In this document: positions 1 through 5,844 of the stretch, one piece after another
Position numbering within the stretch: the first letter of the stretch is position 1
Layout of the letters: every line of letters starts with the position of its first letter
Assembly (NCBI GenBank): GCA_034211175.1
Contig: JAXHUH010000224.1
Location: 1 to 16,733 of the forward strand
DNA from: JAXHUH01 sp034211175
GTDB lineage: Bacteria; Actinomycetota; Acidimicrobiia; Acidimicrobiales; CAIXPF01
Reading direction: 5' to 3'
DNA: 16,733 nucleotides
Notes under the pieces: model-generated
What the model was told of the DNA's origin: nothing
What the model saw: only the letters and a program-made list of their open reading frames with translations
Databases searched by the model: none
Made by a program: the position numbers and the translations under genes

Positions 1-2
1 CC

Positions 3-75
3 GCGGAGCCCTTCTGTTCTGGAGCTTGTGGATCTCGACAACCCACATCTTCCCAGCTCAGAAGGGCTCTTCCGC
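3..75. repeat. Imperfect inverted repeat at the window edge
   Basis: Positions 3-16 (GCGGAGCCCTTCTG) pair with 59-75, which carries the complement interrupted by a 3-nt insertion (TCT, 68-70), giving 9 + 5 base pairs around a 42-nt loop. It lies 3' of the truncated Mrr-like gene. It could be a terminator, the edge of a mobile or inserted segment, or part of a neighbouring gene. On the minus strand, an ATG at 47-45 opens a frame that stays open to the window edge (MWVVEIHKLQ...). I cannot decide which from 86 bases. Confidence 0.4.
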
Positions 76-86
76 GCACCCGCACA

Positions 87-872
87 TCACCGAATCACAT
101 TCGCCATGACCATTCGGGGCTGAAACAACGCCACCTGCTCGCGGGAGATCGCCTTGTTCATCTCGTACTTCTTGGCCTGGACCGCAACGCGTGTGGACAG
201 GACATCGTTGATCGCTGCGAGCCCGATTCCGTCGATCCCCTCGTCCGCGGTTCCTCCTACTCGTGACATCTGGAGTCCATACGATCTCAGGAGGAAGACC
301 ACGAACTCCTCGAAGCCTCCGGGGGTCAGTGCGTGAAGGCGAGAGAGGAGGTCCTGTCGCCAGCTCGAATCATCGTCCTCGTCGTCGGGAAGCGGAGACG
401 TCTCGCCGGGCTCATCGGAGGGCCCGCGGTCATGGCCTGCGTCCTCCTGCTTCTTGGGGGACGCCCTCCGCGCTTCCCTCACGGCTCTGTCGAGGGCGAA
501 GATGTGGGACTGAGCTTCCTGTTCGGGCTTCGCGAGGATCTCCTTGCCCAGGGTGCTGAGTAGGAAGAGGCCGCGCTTGGGAGAATCGAGTGCCCCGCTC
601 AGCTTCGCATACGAGCGTGCCCAGTCGAGCCGATCCAAATAGATAGACTTGTCCCGCGTGTCGTAGGTGAGCTCCAGCGTCGCTTCGTCGACCTGCTCCG
701 ATTCGACGACTTGTGCCGTGATCTCCCTCGCCTGCGCCGAGCCGCCGAGCGTGTCGACTGCTCGCAGCGTTGGCAGGATCAGGTCTCGATAGCTGGGGAC
801 ATCGTCTGGCGCAGTCACTTCGTCACTCTTGCAGAGGGGCTTCCGTGGCGTCAGGTCCACGAATCCGGGCAT
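87..872 (-). CDS. Mrr-like type IV restriction endonuclease, C-terminally truncated
   Basis: This 261-aa protein resembles the Mrr family, which cleaves modified DNA. Residues about 27-115 (VPSYRDLILPTLRAV...) look like the N-terminal winged-helix Mrr_N domain. Residues about 116-170 are an acidic, Pro-rich linker (PDDEDDDSSW). From about 180 comes the PD-(D/E)XK-type catalytic domain: GFEEFVVFLLRSYGLQ, GGTADEGIDGIG and VAVQAKKY, where the D of EGIDG and the QAKK lysine would be the nuclease residues. The frame stops soon after SREQVALFQ. Family members normally continue for some 50 residues with the last strands and helices of the fold, so this copy is probably truncated and may be inactive. 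Base composition is clearly less GC-rich than its neighbours, a sign of transfer. The start at 872 has AGGA 6 nt upstream and lies 18 nt after the lipoprotein stop, in the same frame. A pseudogene is an alternative reading. Confidence 0.8.
   Translation of the reverse strand: MPGFVDLTPRKPLCKSDEVTAPDDVPSYRDLILPTLRAVDTLGGSAQAREITAQVVESEQVDEATLELTYDTRDKSIYLDRLDWARSYAKLSGALDSPKRGLFLLSTLGKEILAKPEQEAQSHIFALDRAVREARRASPKKQEDAGHDRGPSDEPGETSPLPDDEDDDSSWRQDLLSRLHALTPGGFEEFVVFLLRSYGLQMSRVGGTADEGIDGIGLAAINDVLSTRVAVQAKKYEMNKAISREQVALFQPRMVMANVIR
90..117. repeat. Short inverted repeat at the 3' end of the Mrr-like gene
   Basis: CCGAAT (90-95) and ATTCGG (112-117) flank the last coding codons, with a second CATTCG inside. 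The repeat lies exactly where the Mrr homology fails, so it may mark the junction that truncated the gene. Short repeats of this size also arise by chance. Confidence 0.25.
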
Positions 873-890
873 TCGGTTCCTGATGGCGGA

Positions 891-1340
891 TCAGCCTGCT
901 GTCGACTCGGTGAGGTCGGAGACGATCAGCTCGAAGCCGGAGTCGGGGTGGTAGGACCAGAATGCCGAGAGGTCGCCCCACTCGGCGGTCTGGGCGCCGT
1001 CGAGGGCGCGGGTGTTCTCCATGCGGGCGACGATCACGTCGGGGACGTCGAGCTCGTCGATCACGCAGAAGAGGTCCACGAACGACGCGCCGGGGGAGTC
1101 GAGCGGGTCCTCGCCCTCGGTGTCGACCGTGAGCGTCGCCCCCTCGTCGCCCAGTCGGACGTGGCGCGTCGTCGGGGCGCACACCTCGCGAGCCCGTTCG
1201 AGCACGTTCAGGTCGTCGAGGTCCACGGTCGTCGTCGTGTTCTCCCCGGCGGAACGATCGTCCACCGAGGAGATCTCGAAGCCCCCGCACCCGCTCGCCA
1301 CGATCATCGCCGCCGTCAGTGTCGTCGCCGCCCGCCGCAT
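891..1340 (-). CDS. Small secreted lipoprotein of unknown function
   Basis: A 149-aa protein with a clear lipoprotein signal: MRR, a hydrophobic stretch (TTLTAAMIVA) and a lipobox ending in SGC, which makes Cys18 the likely lipidated residue. A Ser/Thr-rich linker (GENTTTTVD) follows, then a soluble domain of about 110 residues with two more cysteines (in VCAPT and LFCVID) that could form a disulfide. I do not recognise the family. The start at 1340 is supported by GGGAGGA about 8 nt upstream on the minus strand. GC-rich third positions fit the host, unlike the Mrr-like gene that follows 18 nt later and may share its transcript. Upstream lies a 9-bp hairpin overlapping the ribosome-binding site. 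Confidence 0.75.
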   Translation of the reverse strand: MRRAATTLTAAMIVASGCGGFEISSVDDRSAGENTTTTVDLDDLNVLERAREVCAPTTRHVRLGDEGATLTVDTEGEDPLDSPGASFVDLFCVIDELDVPDVIVARMENTRALDGAQTAEWGDLSAFWSYHPDSGFELIVSDLTESTAG

Positions 1341-1352
1341 GGTTCCGTCCTC

Positions 1353-1376
1353 CCGGGGATCAGGTTCGATCCCCGG
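1353..1376. promoter_or_regulatory. Perfect 9-bp hairpin over the lipoprotein ribosome-binding site
   Basis: CCGGGGATC (1353-1361) and GATCCCCGG (1368-1376) are perfect complements around a 6-nt loop. In the minus-strand mRNA the 3' arm reaches into the GGGAGGA ribosome-binding site of the lipoprotein gene (about 1349-1355). Folding could therefore limit translation, or the DNA could be an operator. What it binds, if anything, cannot be seen. Confidence 0.45.
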
Positions 1377-1399
1377 TAGGCGCGGGCTGTGACACCGCG

Positions 1400-1466
1400 C
1401 CGTTCTGGTCTACATCGTCGGCCCGGTGACCTGGGCTTGCGCGGCCCGACGCGTAGACCAGAACGG
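1400..1466 (-). terminator. Long hairpin, copy 1 of the CCGTTCTGG family
   Basis: CCGTTCTGGTCTAC (1400-1413) and its exact complement GTAGACCAGAACGG (1453-1466) form a 14-bp stem. It extends inward by CGTCGG/CCGACG (1416-1421/1446-1451) and a few further pairs. The hairpin begins 11 nt after the stop of the S9 peptidase gene on the minus strand and precedes the lipoprotein gene. There is no clear U-tract, so if it terminates transcription it does so as the U-less type reported in actinobacteria. The left arm is identical over 14 nt to the arm at 5007-5020. The right arm shares CCAGAACGGGGTC with the copy at 7307-7360. Confidence 0.65.
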
Positions 1467-1477
1467 GGTCGAGGCGG

Positions 1478-3484
1478 TCAGGCGGTAGCGGGCATCAGGT
1501 GGGTGCGGAAGAAGTCGAGGATGATGTCGGCGCGCTCGATGCGGTGCTTGGGGGAGCCGGAGCGGGTCAGCTCGTGGCTCTCGGCCGGGAACCGGTAGAA
1601 GGTCGGGTCGCGGTCGAGGAGGCGCAACGCCACGAAAAGCTCCTCGGCCTGGACGATCGGGCAGCGCAGGTCGTCCTCGGAGTGGAGGATCAGCATCGGC
1701 GTCGTCATCCGCTCCACGTATGTGATCGGCGACATCCGCCGGTACTCGTCCGGGTCCTCGATGTGGGTCGGCCCGTGGTGGGTGCGGAACAGCGTGGCGA
1801 TGTCGCTGTTCCACTCCTCGGACAGCAGGTTGTTCACCGACCGCTCCGAGCAGATCGCCTTGAACCGGTCACCGTGGTGGCCGGCGAGCCACGACGCCAT
1901 GTAGCCGCCGTAGCTGCCGCCGAGCACCCCGACCCGGTCGCGGTCGGCGGCCGTGTAGCGGCGGAGGGCCTCGTCGAGCGCGGCGAGCACGTCGTCGACG
2001 TCGACGCTGCCCCACCCCCGCCCCGGGGCCGTGGCGTGCTTCGGGCCCATGATCGCCTGGCCCCACGCCGTCTCCCGCCCCGAGCTGCCCCGGGGGTTGG
2101 ACATCACGACCAGGAACCCCGCCGCTGCCTGGAACTGGGCCTCGTCGAAGTAGCCGTAGCCGTACTGGGTGAACGGACCGCCGTGGACGTTGAGCAGCAC
2201 CGGGTAGGAGCCCTCGGGGTCGAAGTCGGGCGGGGTGAGGACCCAGGTGTCGACCTCGGCGCCGTCGGTCGACGGCGCCAGGAAGTGCTCCATCGGACGG
2301 GGCGCCGTCCTGGCGCTGCGCCGGTCGGTCAGGTGGGTGAGGCGGCGGGTCTCGCCGTCGCCGGTGACGACGTGGATCTCCGGCGGGGTCGTCGGCGTGG
2401 CGAGGGCGACGACCACGGTCACGGCATCGGCCGCTGCGTCGAAGCCCGGGATCGTCACGCCCTCCGGGGTGAACGGCTCCGGTGCCCGCTCGCCGGCAGG
2501 GTCGACCCGGTAGCACCGGCTGGAGCCCCGGTCCTCGGCCGAGCTGATCAGGTGGTCGTCGCGCCAGATCGGCGCCCGGGCGCCCGGCATCGGTGTGAAC
2601 GGTCGGTCGAGCCCGGTGCTCACCCAGCGGTGGGGGCCGCCGGCGAGGTCGAGGATGCCGACCTTGGCGTTCTGCACGTCGTTCTCCGGGTCGTCGACGC
2701 CGAGGAAGGCGACCCGGGTGCCGTCGGGGCTGACCGACGGTGACGAGTAGATGCCGGTCGCCTCGGTCAGACGGCGCCGCTCGCCGTCGAGGGTGACGAG
2801 GTGGAGGTCGGTGGCGAGGTCGCGGTCCCACGTGTCGTGGCCCTCACCACTGACGACGAGGCCGCTCGAGTCGGGCAGCCACGACGGTGACCGGAAGTGG
2901 AACTCGCCCGGGGTCAGGTCCTCGGGCGGGACGGTCCCGTCGGCGGGGACGACCCAGATGTGCTCGGGTCGGTCGTAGACCCAGCCCTCCGAGTCGAGCC
3001 GGCTCACGAACCGGGTGATCTTCCGGGCCGGCTGCTTGGCGGCGTCGTCCTCGTCGTAGCGGTCGTCCCGGGCTCGGGACACGAACGCCAGCATGGTCCC
3101 GTCGGGCGACCAGGCGACCTCGGACATTCCCTCCTTGCGGGTGCAGACCGTGATCGTCTCGCCCGGCCCGTCGACCGGGAGCACGTGGAGCGACGACTTG
3201 CCGGTCTTCTCCTCGCCCCGGCTCGACGTGAACGCCAGGAACCGGCCGTCGGGCGACCACACCGGCGAGCCGCCGCCGTGGCGGCCGTCGGTCAGCGGGC
3301 GCGGCCGGGTCGAGCCGTCGGTGTCGGCGATCCACACCTGGGAGCGGTACGTGTTGGCGTCGACGTCGGTCCGGGACACGACGAACGCCACCTGGCTGCC
3401 GTCGGGGGACACCGCCGGCGACGAGGCGGCGACGAGGGACCCGATGATGTCGGACGGGCTGGCGGGAGCAGACGCGGTCGGCAC
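1478..3484 (-). CDS. S9 family prolyl-oligopeptidase-type peptidase (acylaminoacyl-peptidase-like)
   Basis: This 668-aa enzyme would release amino acids or acyl-amino acids from short peptides, probably in the cytoplasm since no signal peptide is visible. The N-terminal 380 residues carry beta-propeller (TolB/WD40-like) repeats of the form SPDG, for example AVSPDGSQVAFV, VWSPDGRFLAFT, AWSPDGTMLAFV and SVSPDGTRVAFL. The C-terminal alpha/beta-hydrolase domain shows the nucleophile motif GGSYGGYM (Ser about 524), Asp in HSEDDLRCP (about 605) and His in ESHEL (about 637). An in-frame ATG at 3721 adds 79 Arg/Pro-rich residues without homology. I prefer GTG at 3484, directly before PTASAPASPSDI, because a TACGTT -10 box lies 6 nt upstream and the resulting length fits the family. 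Its transcript would be leaderless. A CCGTTCTGG-family hairpin follows the stop. Confidence 0.9.
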   Translation of the reverse strand: MPTASAPASPSDIIGSLVAASSPAVSPDGSQVAFVVSRTDVDANTYRSQVWIADTDGSTRPRPLTDGRHGGGSPVWSPDGRFLAFTSSRGEEKTGKSSLHVLPVDGPGETITVCTRKEGMSEVAWSPDGTMLAFVSRARDDRYDEDDAAKQPARKITRFVSRLDSEGWVYDRPEHIWVVPADGTVPPEDLTPGEFHFRSPSWLPDSSGLVVSGEGHDTWDRDLATDLHLVTLDGERRRLTEATGIYSSPSVSPDGTRVAFLGVDDPENDVQNAKVGILDLAGGPHRWVSTGLDRPFTPMPGARAPIWRDDHLISSAEDRGSSRCYRVDPAGERAPEPFTPEGVTIPGFDAAADAVTVVVALATPTTPPEIHVVTGDGETRRLTHLTDRRSARTAPRPMEHFLAPSTDGAEVDTWVLTPPDFDPEGSYPVLLNVHGGPFTQYGYGYFDEAQFQAAAGFLVVMSNPRGSSGRETAWGQAIMGPKHATAPGRGWGSVDVDDVLAALDEALRRYTAADRDRVGVLGGSYGGYMASWLAGHHGDRFKAICSERSVNNLLSEEWNSDIATLFRTHHGPTHIEDPDEYRRMSPITYVERMTTPMLILHSEDDLRCPIVQAEELFVALRLLDRDPTFYRFPAESHELTRSGSPKHRIERADIILDFFRTHLMPATA

Positions 3485-3490
3485 GCCGGC

Positions 3491-3496
3491 AACGTA
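3491..3496 (-). promoter_or_regulatory. -10 box (TACGTT), leaderless start of the S9 peptidase gene
   Basis: On the minus strand TACGTT ends 6 nt before the GTG at 3484, so transcription would begin at or next to the start codon. No Shine-Dalgarno sequence is seen and no good -35 is visible. Similar spacing at three other genes in this window supports the reading. Confidence 0.4.
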
Positions 3497-3633
3497 GTTC
3501 GCCCGCCCGACCCTGCGGGACGGGTTTCCCTGCCCGGCGGCCTGGCGTCGCGAGCACGTTCGGGGTCGCCGGGTGCGTGCGAGGTGCCGGATGGGAACGA
3601 GGAACGGGTCGGGGTGACAGGGAGCGGTCGCGC

Positions 3634-3734
3634 TAGCGTGGCCGGTGATGCGATGGTCCGAGCGATTTCCGTGCCCCCCGGCCGACTTCGGCCGCCGGGT
3701 GGGCTCGACCGGACGACGCATCCTCGCGTCGTAG
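3634..3734 (+). promoter_or_regulatory. Possible promoter and short leader ORF upstream of the PheS-like gene
   Basis: TAGCGT (3634-3639) resembles the -10 boxes of this genome. GTGACA at 3614-3619 could serve as a -35, but the 14-nt spacing is short. Five nt downstream a GTG-ATG pair (3645-3650) opens a frame of 28-29 codons (MRWSERFPCPP...) that ends with TAG at 3732-3734, 84 nt before the PheS-like start. The rest of the 334-nt divergent spacer (3485-3818) shows no other gene. The leader ORF is a guess; codon use gives no strong support. Confidence 0.25.
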
Positions 3735-3818
3735 GAACGGCGCCGGCGGCATCGAACGCCCGAGCGGCCGGGGGGAGCACGTCACTGCTCACCCGATCAC
3801 ACCGCTCCAGGAGCACCG

Positions 3819-4964
3819 ATGTCCGCGACCCACACCCCGTCCTCCGACGCCGCTTCCGACGACTGGGCCGATCTCCCGAGGATCACCGCCGCGCTCGACC
3901 TGCGCGACCTCACCGACCCCCAGGCTGGCCCGCATGCCGTCCAGCACCTGGTCGACGCCGCGACTTCGGCGTTGGCCCGGCGATGGCGATGTGAGGTCGT
4001 CGTCCACCGCGACCGCCCGATCGTGTCGGTCGAGGACAACTACGACCGCCTCGGCTACCCCCCTGAGGCCACCGCACGGGACCGCCGCTACACCCGCTAC
4101 GTGAGTGACACGTGCCTGCTGCGCACCCACACCTCGGCGATGGTCCCGGTCGCGCTCCGCCGTCTCGCCGCCACCGAGCCGGTCCCGCCCGCCGACGTGC
4201 TCGTTGCCTGCCCCGGCATGGTCCACCGGCGCGACGTGATCGACCGGCTCCACGTGGGCACGCCCCACCAGGTCGACCTGTGGCGCGTGCGCCGCGGCGA
4301 CCCGCTGACCACGGCCGACCTGGAGGCGATGATCGCCACGGTCGTCCGGGCCGTGTTGCCCCACGTCGAGTGGCGCACCGAGGCCCGCGTCCACCCGTAC
4401 ACGACCGACGGGCTCCAGATCGACGTGCTCGCCGACGACGGCACCTGGGTCGAGATCGGCGAGTGCGGGATGGCCGACCCGGCGGTGCTCGAGCGGGCCG
4501 GGATCGACCCCGGCGAGTGGACCGGGCTGGCGATGGGCCTCGGCCTCGATCGCCTGCTGATGCTGCGCAAGGGCGTGCCCGACATCCGCCTGCTCCGCAG
4601 CGACGACTCCCGGGTCGCGGCGCAGATGCTCCACCTCGGTCCGTGGGAGTCGGTGTCGGACCAGCCGCCGATCGTCCGGGACGTGTCAGTGGCCGTCGAC
4701 CCGGCCCTCGACGCCGAGCTCCTCGGCGACCGGGTACGTGAGGCACTCGGCGCGGACGCCCGCAGCGTCGAGGCCGTCGAGGTCCTCTCGGAGACGCCGG
4801 GCGACGACGTGCCGGTGCCGGCCCGGGCCCGCCTCGGGCTCCGCGACGGCCAGAAGAACGTGCTCGTCCGGGTCGTCCTCCGCCACCCGGAGCGCACCCT
4901 CACCCGCTCGGAGGCCAACGAGCTGCGCGACCGCGTCCACGCCGCCCTCCACGAGGGCGGCTGA
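3819..4964 (+). CDS. PheS-related ligase: class II aaRS core fused to an FDX-ACB domain
   Basis: A 381-aa single-chain relative of phenylalanyl-tRNA synthetase. Residues about 70-265 form a PheS-type class II catalytic core, with RTHTSAMVP (102-110), GMVHRRDVID, GTPHQVDLW and motif 3 GLAMGLGLDRLLMLRKG (236-252, ATP-binding Arg). Residues about 283-381 (PPIVRDVSVAVD...RTLTRSEANELR) match the FDX-ACB anticodon-binding fold normally found at the end of PheT. The amino-acid pocket motif FPFTEPSxE of PheS is replaced by HPYTTDGLQ (192-200), so the substrate is probably not phenylalanine. I recall proteins of this kind annotated as PheS-related mystery ligase (SrmL), but cannot verify the match. 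The start at 3819 has AGGAG 5 nt upstream. Mitochondrial PheRS has the same fused domain order, so genuine PheRS activity is the alternative. A hairpin follows 42 nt after the stop. Confidence 0.85.
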   Translation: MSATHTPSSDAASDDWADLPRITAALDLRDLTDPQAGPHAVQHLVDAATSALARRWRCEVVVHRDRPIVSVEDNYDRLGYPPEATARDRRYTRYVSDTCLLRTHTSAMVPVALRRLAATEPVPPADVLVACPGMVHRRDVIDRLHVGTPHQVDLWRVRRGDPLTTADLEAMIATVVRAVLPHVEWRTEARVHPYTTDGLQIDVLADDGTWVEIGECGMADPAVLERAGIDPGEWTGLAMGLGLDRLLMLRKGVPDIRLLRSDDSRVAAQMLHLGPWESVSDQPPIVRDVSVAVDPALDAELLGDRVREALGADARSVEAVEVLSETPGDDVPVPARARLGLRDGQKNVLVRVVLRHPERTLTRSEANELRDRVHAALHEGG

Positions 4965-5006
4965 TCCCCGCCCGCCCCGACCGACTGCCCGCCCGCCAAC
5001 GCCAGG

Positions 5007-5060
5007 CCGTTCTGGTCTACCGATCTGCGGCTGGGACGTCGATTCTGTAGGCCAGTTCGG
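5007..5060 (+). terminator. Degenerate hairpin, copy 2 of the CCGTTCTGG family
   Basis: CCGTTCTGGTCTAC (5007-5020) is identical to the left arm at 1400-1413. It can pair with GTAGGCCAGTTCGG (5047-5060) with two mismatches and one G-U pair around a 26-nt loop. It lies 42 nt after the PheS-like stop and before the RAM-domain gene, consistent with a terminator, though decayed. No U-tract follows. Confidence 0.45.
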
Positions 5061-5178
5061 TGTGGTGGAGCGGGCGTCGCGGGCGGAGTGGGGTGTGGCA
5101 TCGTCTGGGCGACCGGCATTGGTGGGCCCCGGCCCGCCGCCGGCCGTTCGACGACGCCACGACCAGGAGCTCCGCCCG

Positions 5179-5466
5179 ATGTCTTGGATCACCTCGATCG
5201 TTCTGGTGACGGCAGAGCCGGCGCACATCGACACGCTCGCCCGGGACCTCGCCCAGGTTGACGGGGTGCGAGAGACGTACCTCGTCGCCGGCGGCAGCCC
5301 CGACATCGTCGCCATCATCCGGACGTCGACCCACGACGAGATCGCCGACCTCGTGACGGGTGTGATCAACAAGCTCGACGGCGTCACCCGCACCGAGACG
5401 AAGATTGCCTTCCGCCGCTACTCGAAGGAGGAGGAAGGCGCGGCGTTCGAGGCGTTCGGCGACTGA
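5179..5466 (+). CDS. Stand-alone Lrp/AsnC ligand-binding (RAM) domain protein
   Basis: A 95-aa protein consisting of one ACT-like RAM domain: beta-strand (ITSIVLVTAEP), helix (IDTLARDLAQVDGV), strands (RETYLVAGGSPDIVAIIRT), helix (EIADLVTGVINKLDGV) and final strand (TRTETKIAFR). This is the fold that binds amino acids and oligomerises in Lrp/AsnC regulators, but no DNA-binding helix-turn-helix precedes it. Such stand-alone RAM proteins may sense amino acids or modulate full-length Lrp proteins; the role here is unknown. The start at 5179 has AGGAG (5165-5169) 9 nt upstream. A longer frame from 4738 is an overlap with the PheS-like gene and is not used. The gene is convergent with the propeptide-like gene, with only 12 nt between their stops and no terminator hairpin in between. 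Confidence 0.85.
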   Translation: MSWITSIVLVTAEPAHIDTLARDLAQVDGVRETYLVAGGSPDIVAIIRTSTHDEIADLVTGVINKLDGVTRTETKIAFRRYSKEEEGAAFEAFGD

Positions 5467-5478
5467 CGGAGGCGGGGG

Positions 5479-5844
5479 CTACTGGATGTCGGAGGGCGGC
5501 GGTGGGGTCGAGAACGTGCGCTCGTCCTCCACGCCGGCGACGCCGTCGACCTCGACGAGCGCGGCGCGGCGTTCGAGCGGCACGGAGCCGGTGATCACGC
5601 CCATGCCCAGCACCCGCTCGACGTCCATCCCCGCCGTCCGCAGCCGGTCGGCGAGGTCGTCGAGGTGGCCCATCGCCTCGTCGGCCGCGGTCACGATCAC
5701 CCGCTGCCAGACCGTGCTCGTTCCCTGAACAGCCGCGCCGGAAGAAGGATCCGCGGTCGGCCCGGTCGGGGTCTCGTCGTGGCCAGTCGGGCCGAAGGGA
5801 TCGCTCGTCGACCCGGCCGCGCCCTGGTCAGGTTCGCCGGTCAT
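5479..5844 (-). CDS. Small propeptide/I9-inhibitor-like protein partnered with the subtilisin
   Basis: A 121-aa protein. Residues 1-45 are Gly/Pro/Thr/Asp-rich and probably disordered. Residues about 46-112 (VWQRVIVTAADEAMGHLDDLADRLRTAG..., VLGMGVITGSV, LVEVDGVAGVEDERTF) have the beta-alpha-beta-beta-alpha-beta pattern and the closing GVAGVEDER typical of subtilisin propeptides and I9 inhibitors. The ATG at 5844 overlaps the TGA of the S8 peptidase gene (ATGA, 5841-5844), so the two should be translationally coupled. From family knowledge, such domains fold or inhibit the protease. Here it would act in trans, which is inference. Homologs have, as I recall, sometimes been labelled ketohydroxyglutarate aldolase, for which nothing here argues. 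A longer frame up to 6042 overlaps the peptidase and is not used. Confidence 0.75.
   Translation of the reverse strand: MTGEPDQGAAGSTSDPFGPTGHDETPTGPTADPSSGAAVQGTSTVWQRVIVTAADEAMGHLDDLADRLRTAGMDVERVLGMGVITGSVPLERRAALVEVDGVAGVEDERTFSTPPPPSDIQ

Noticed and set aside
872..891. Possible stop-codon readthrough fusing the lipoprotein to the Mrr-like protein (same frame)
   Set aside because: The frames match by chance one time in three; the downstream gene has its own AGGA and ATG, and the two differ in base composition.
1353..1376. GGTTCGATCCCC looks like the T-arm of a tRNA
   Set aside because: The loop and stem sizes do not fit a T-arm, and no acceptor, anticodon or D-arm can be formed around it; a simple 9-bp hairpin explains it.
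1499..2743. 414-aa open frame opposite the S9 peptidase gene
   Set aside because: Antisense shadow of a well-supported gene; its Val/Gly/Arg-rich sequence is an artefact of third-position GC bias.
3485..3721. N-terminal extension of the S9 peptidase by 79 residues
   Set aside because: Low-complexity Arg/Pro sequence with no signal peptide or homology; a -10 box sits inside it, 6 nt before the GTG at 3484.
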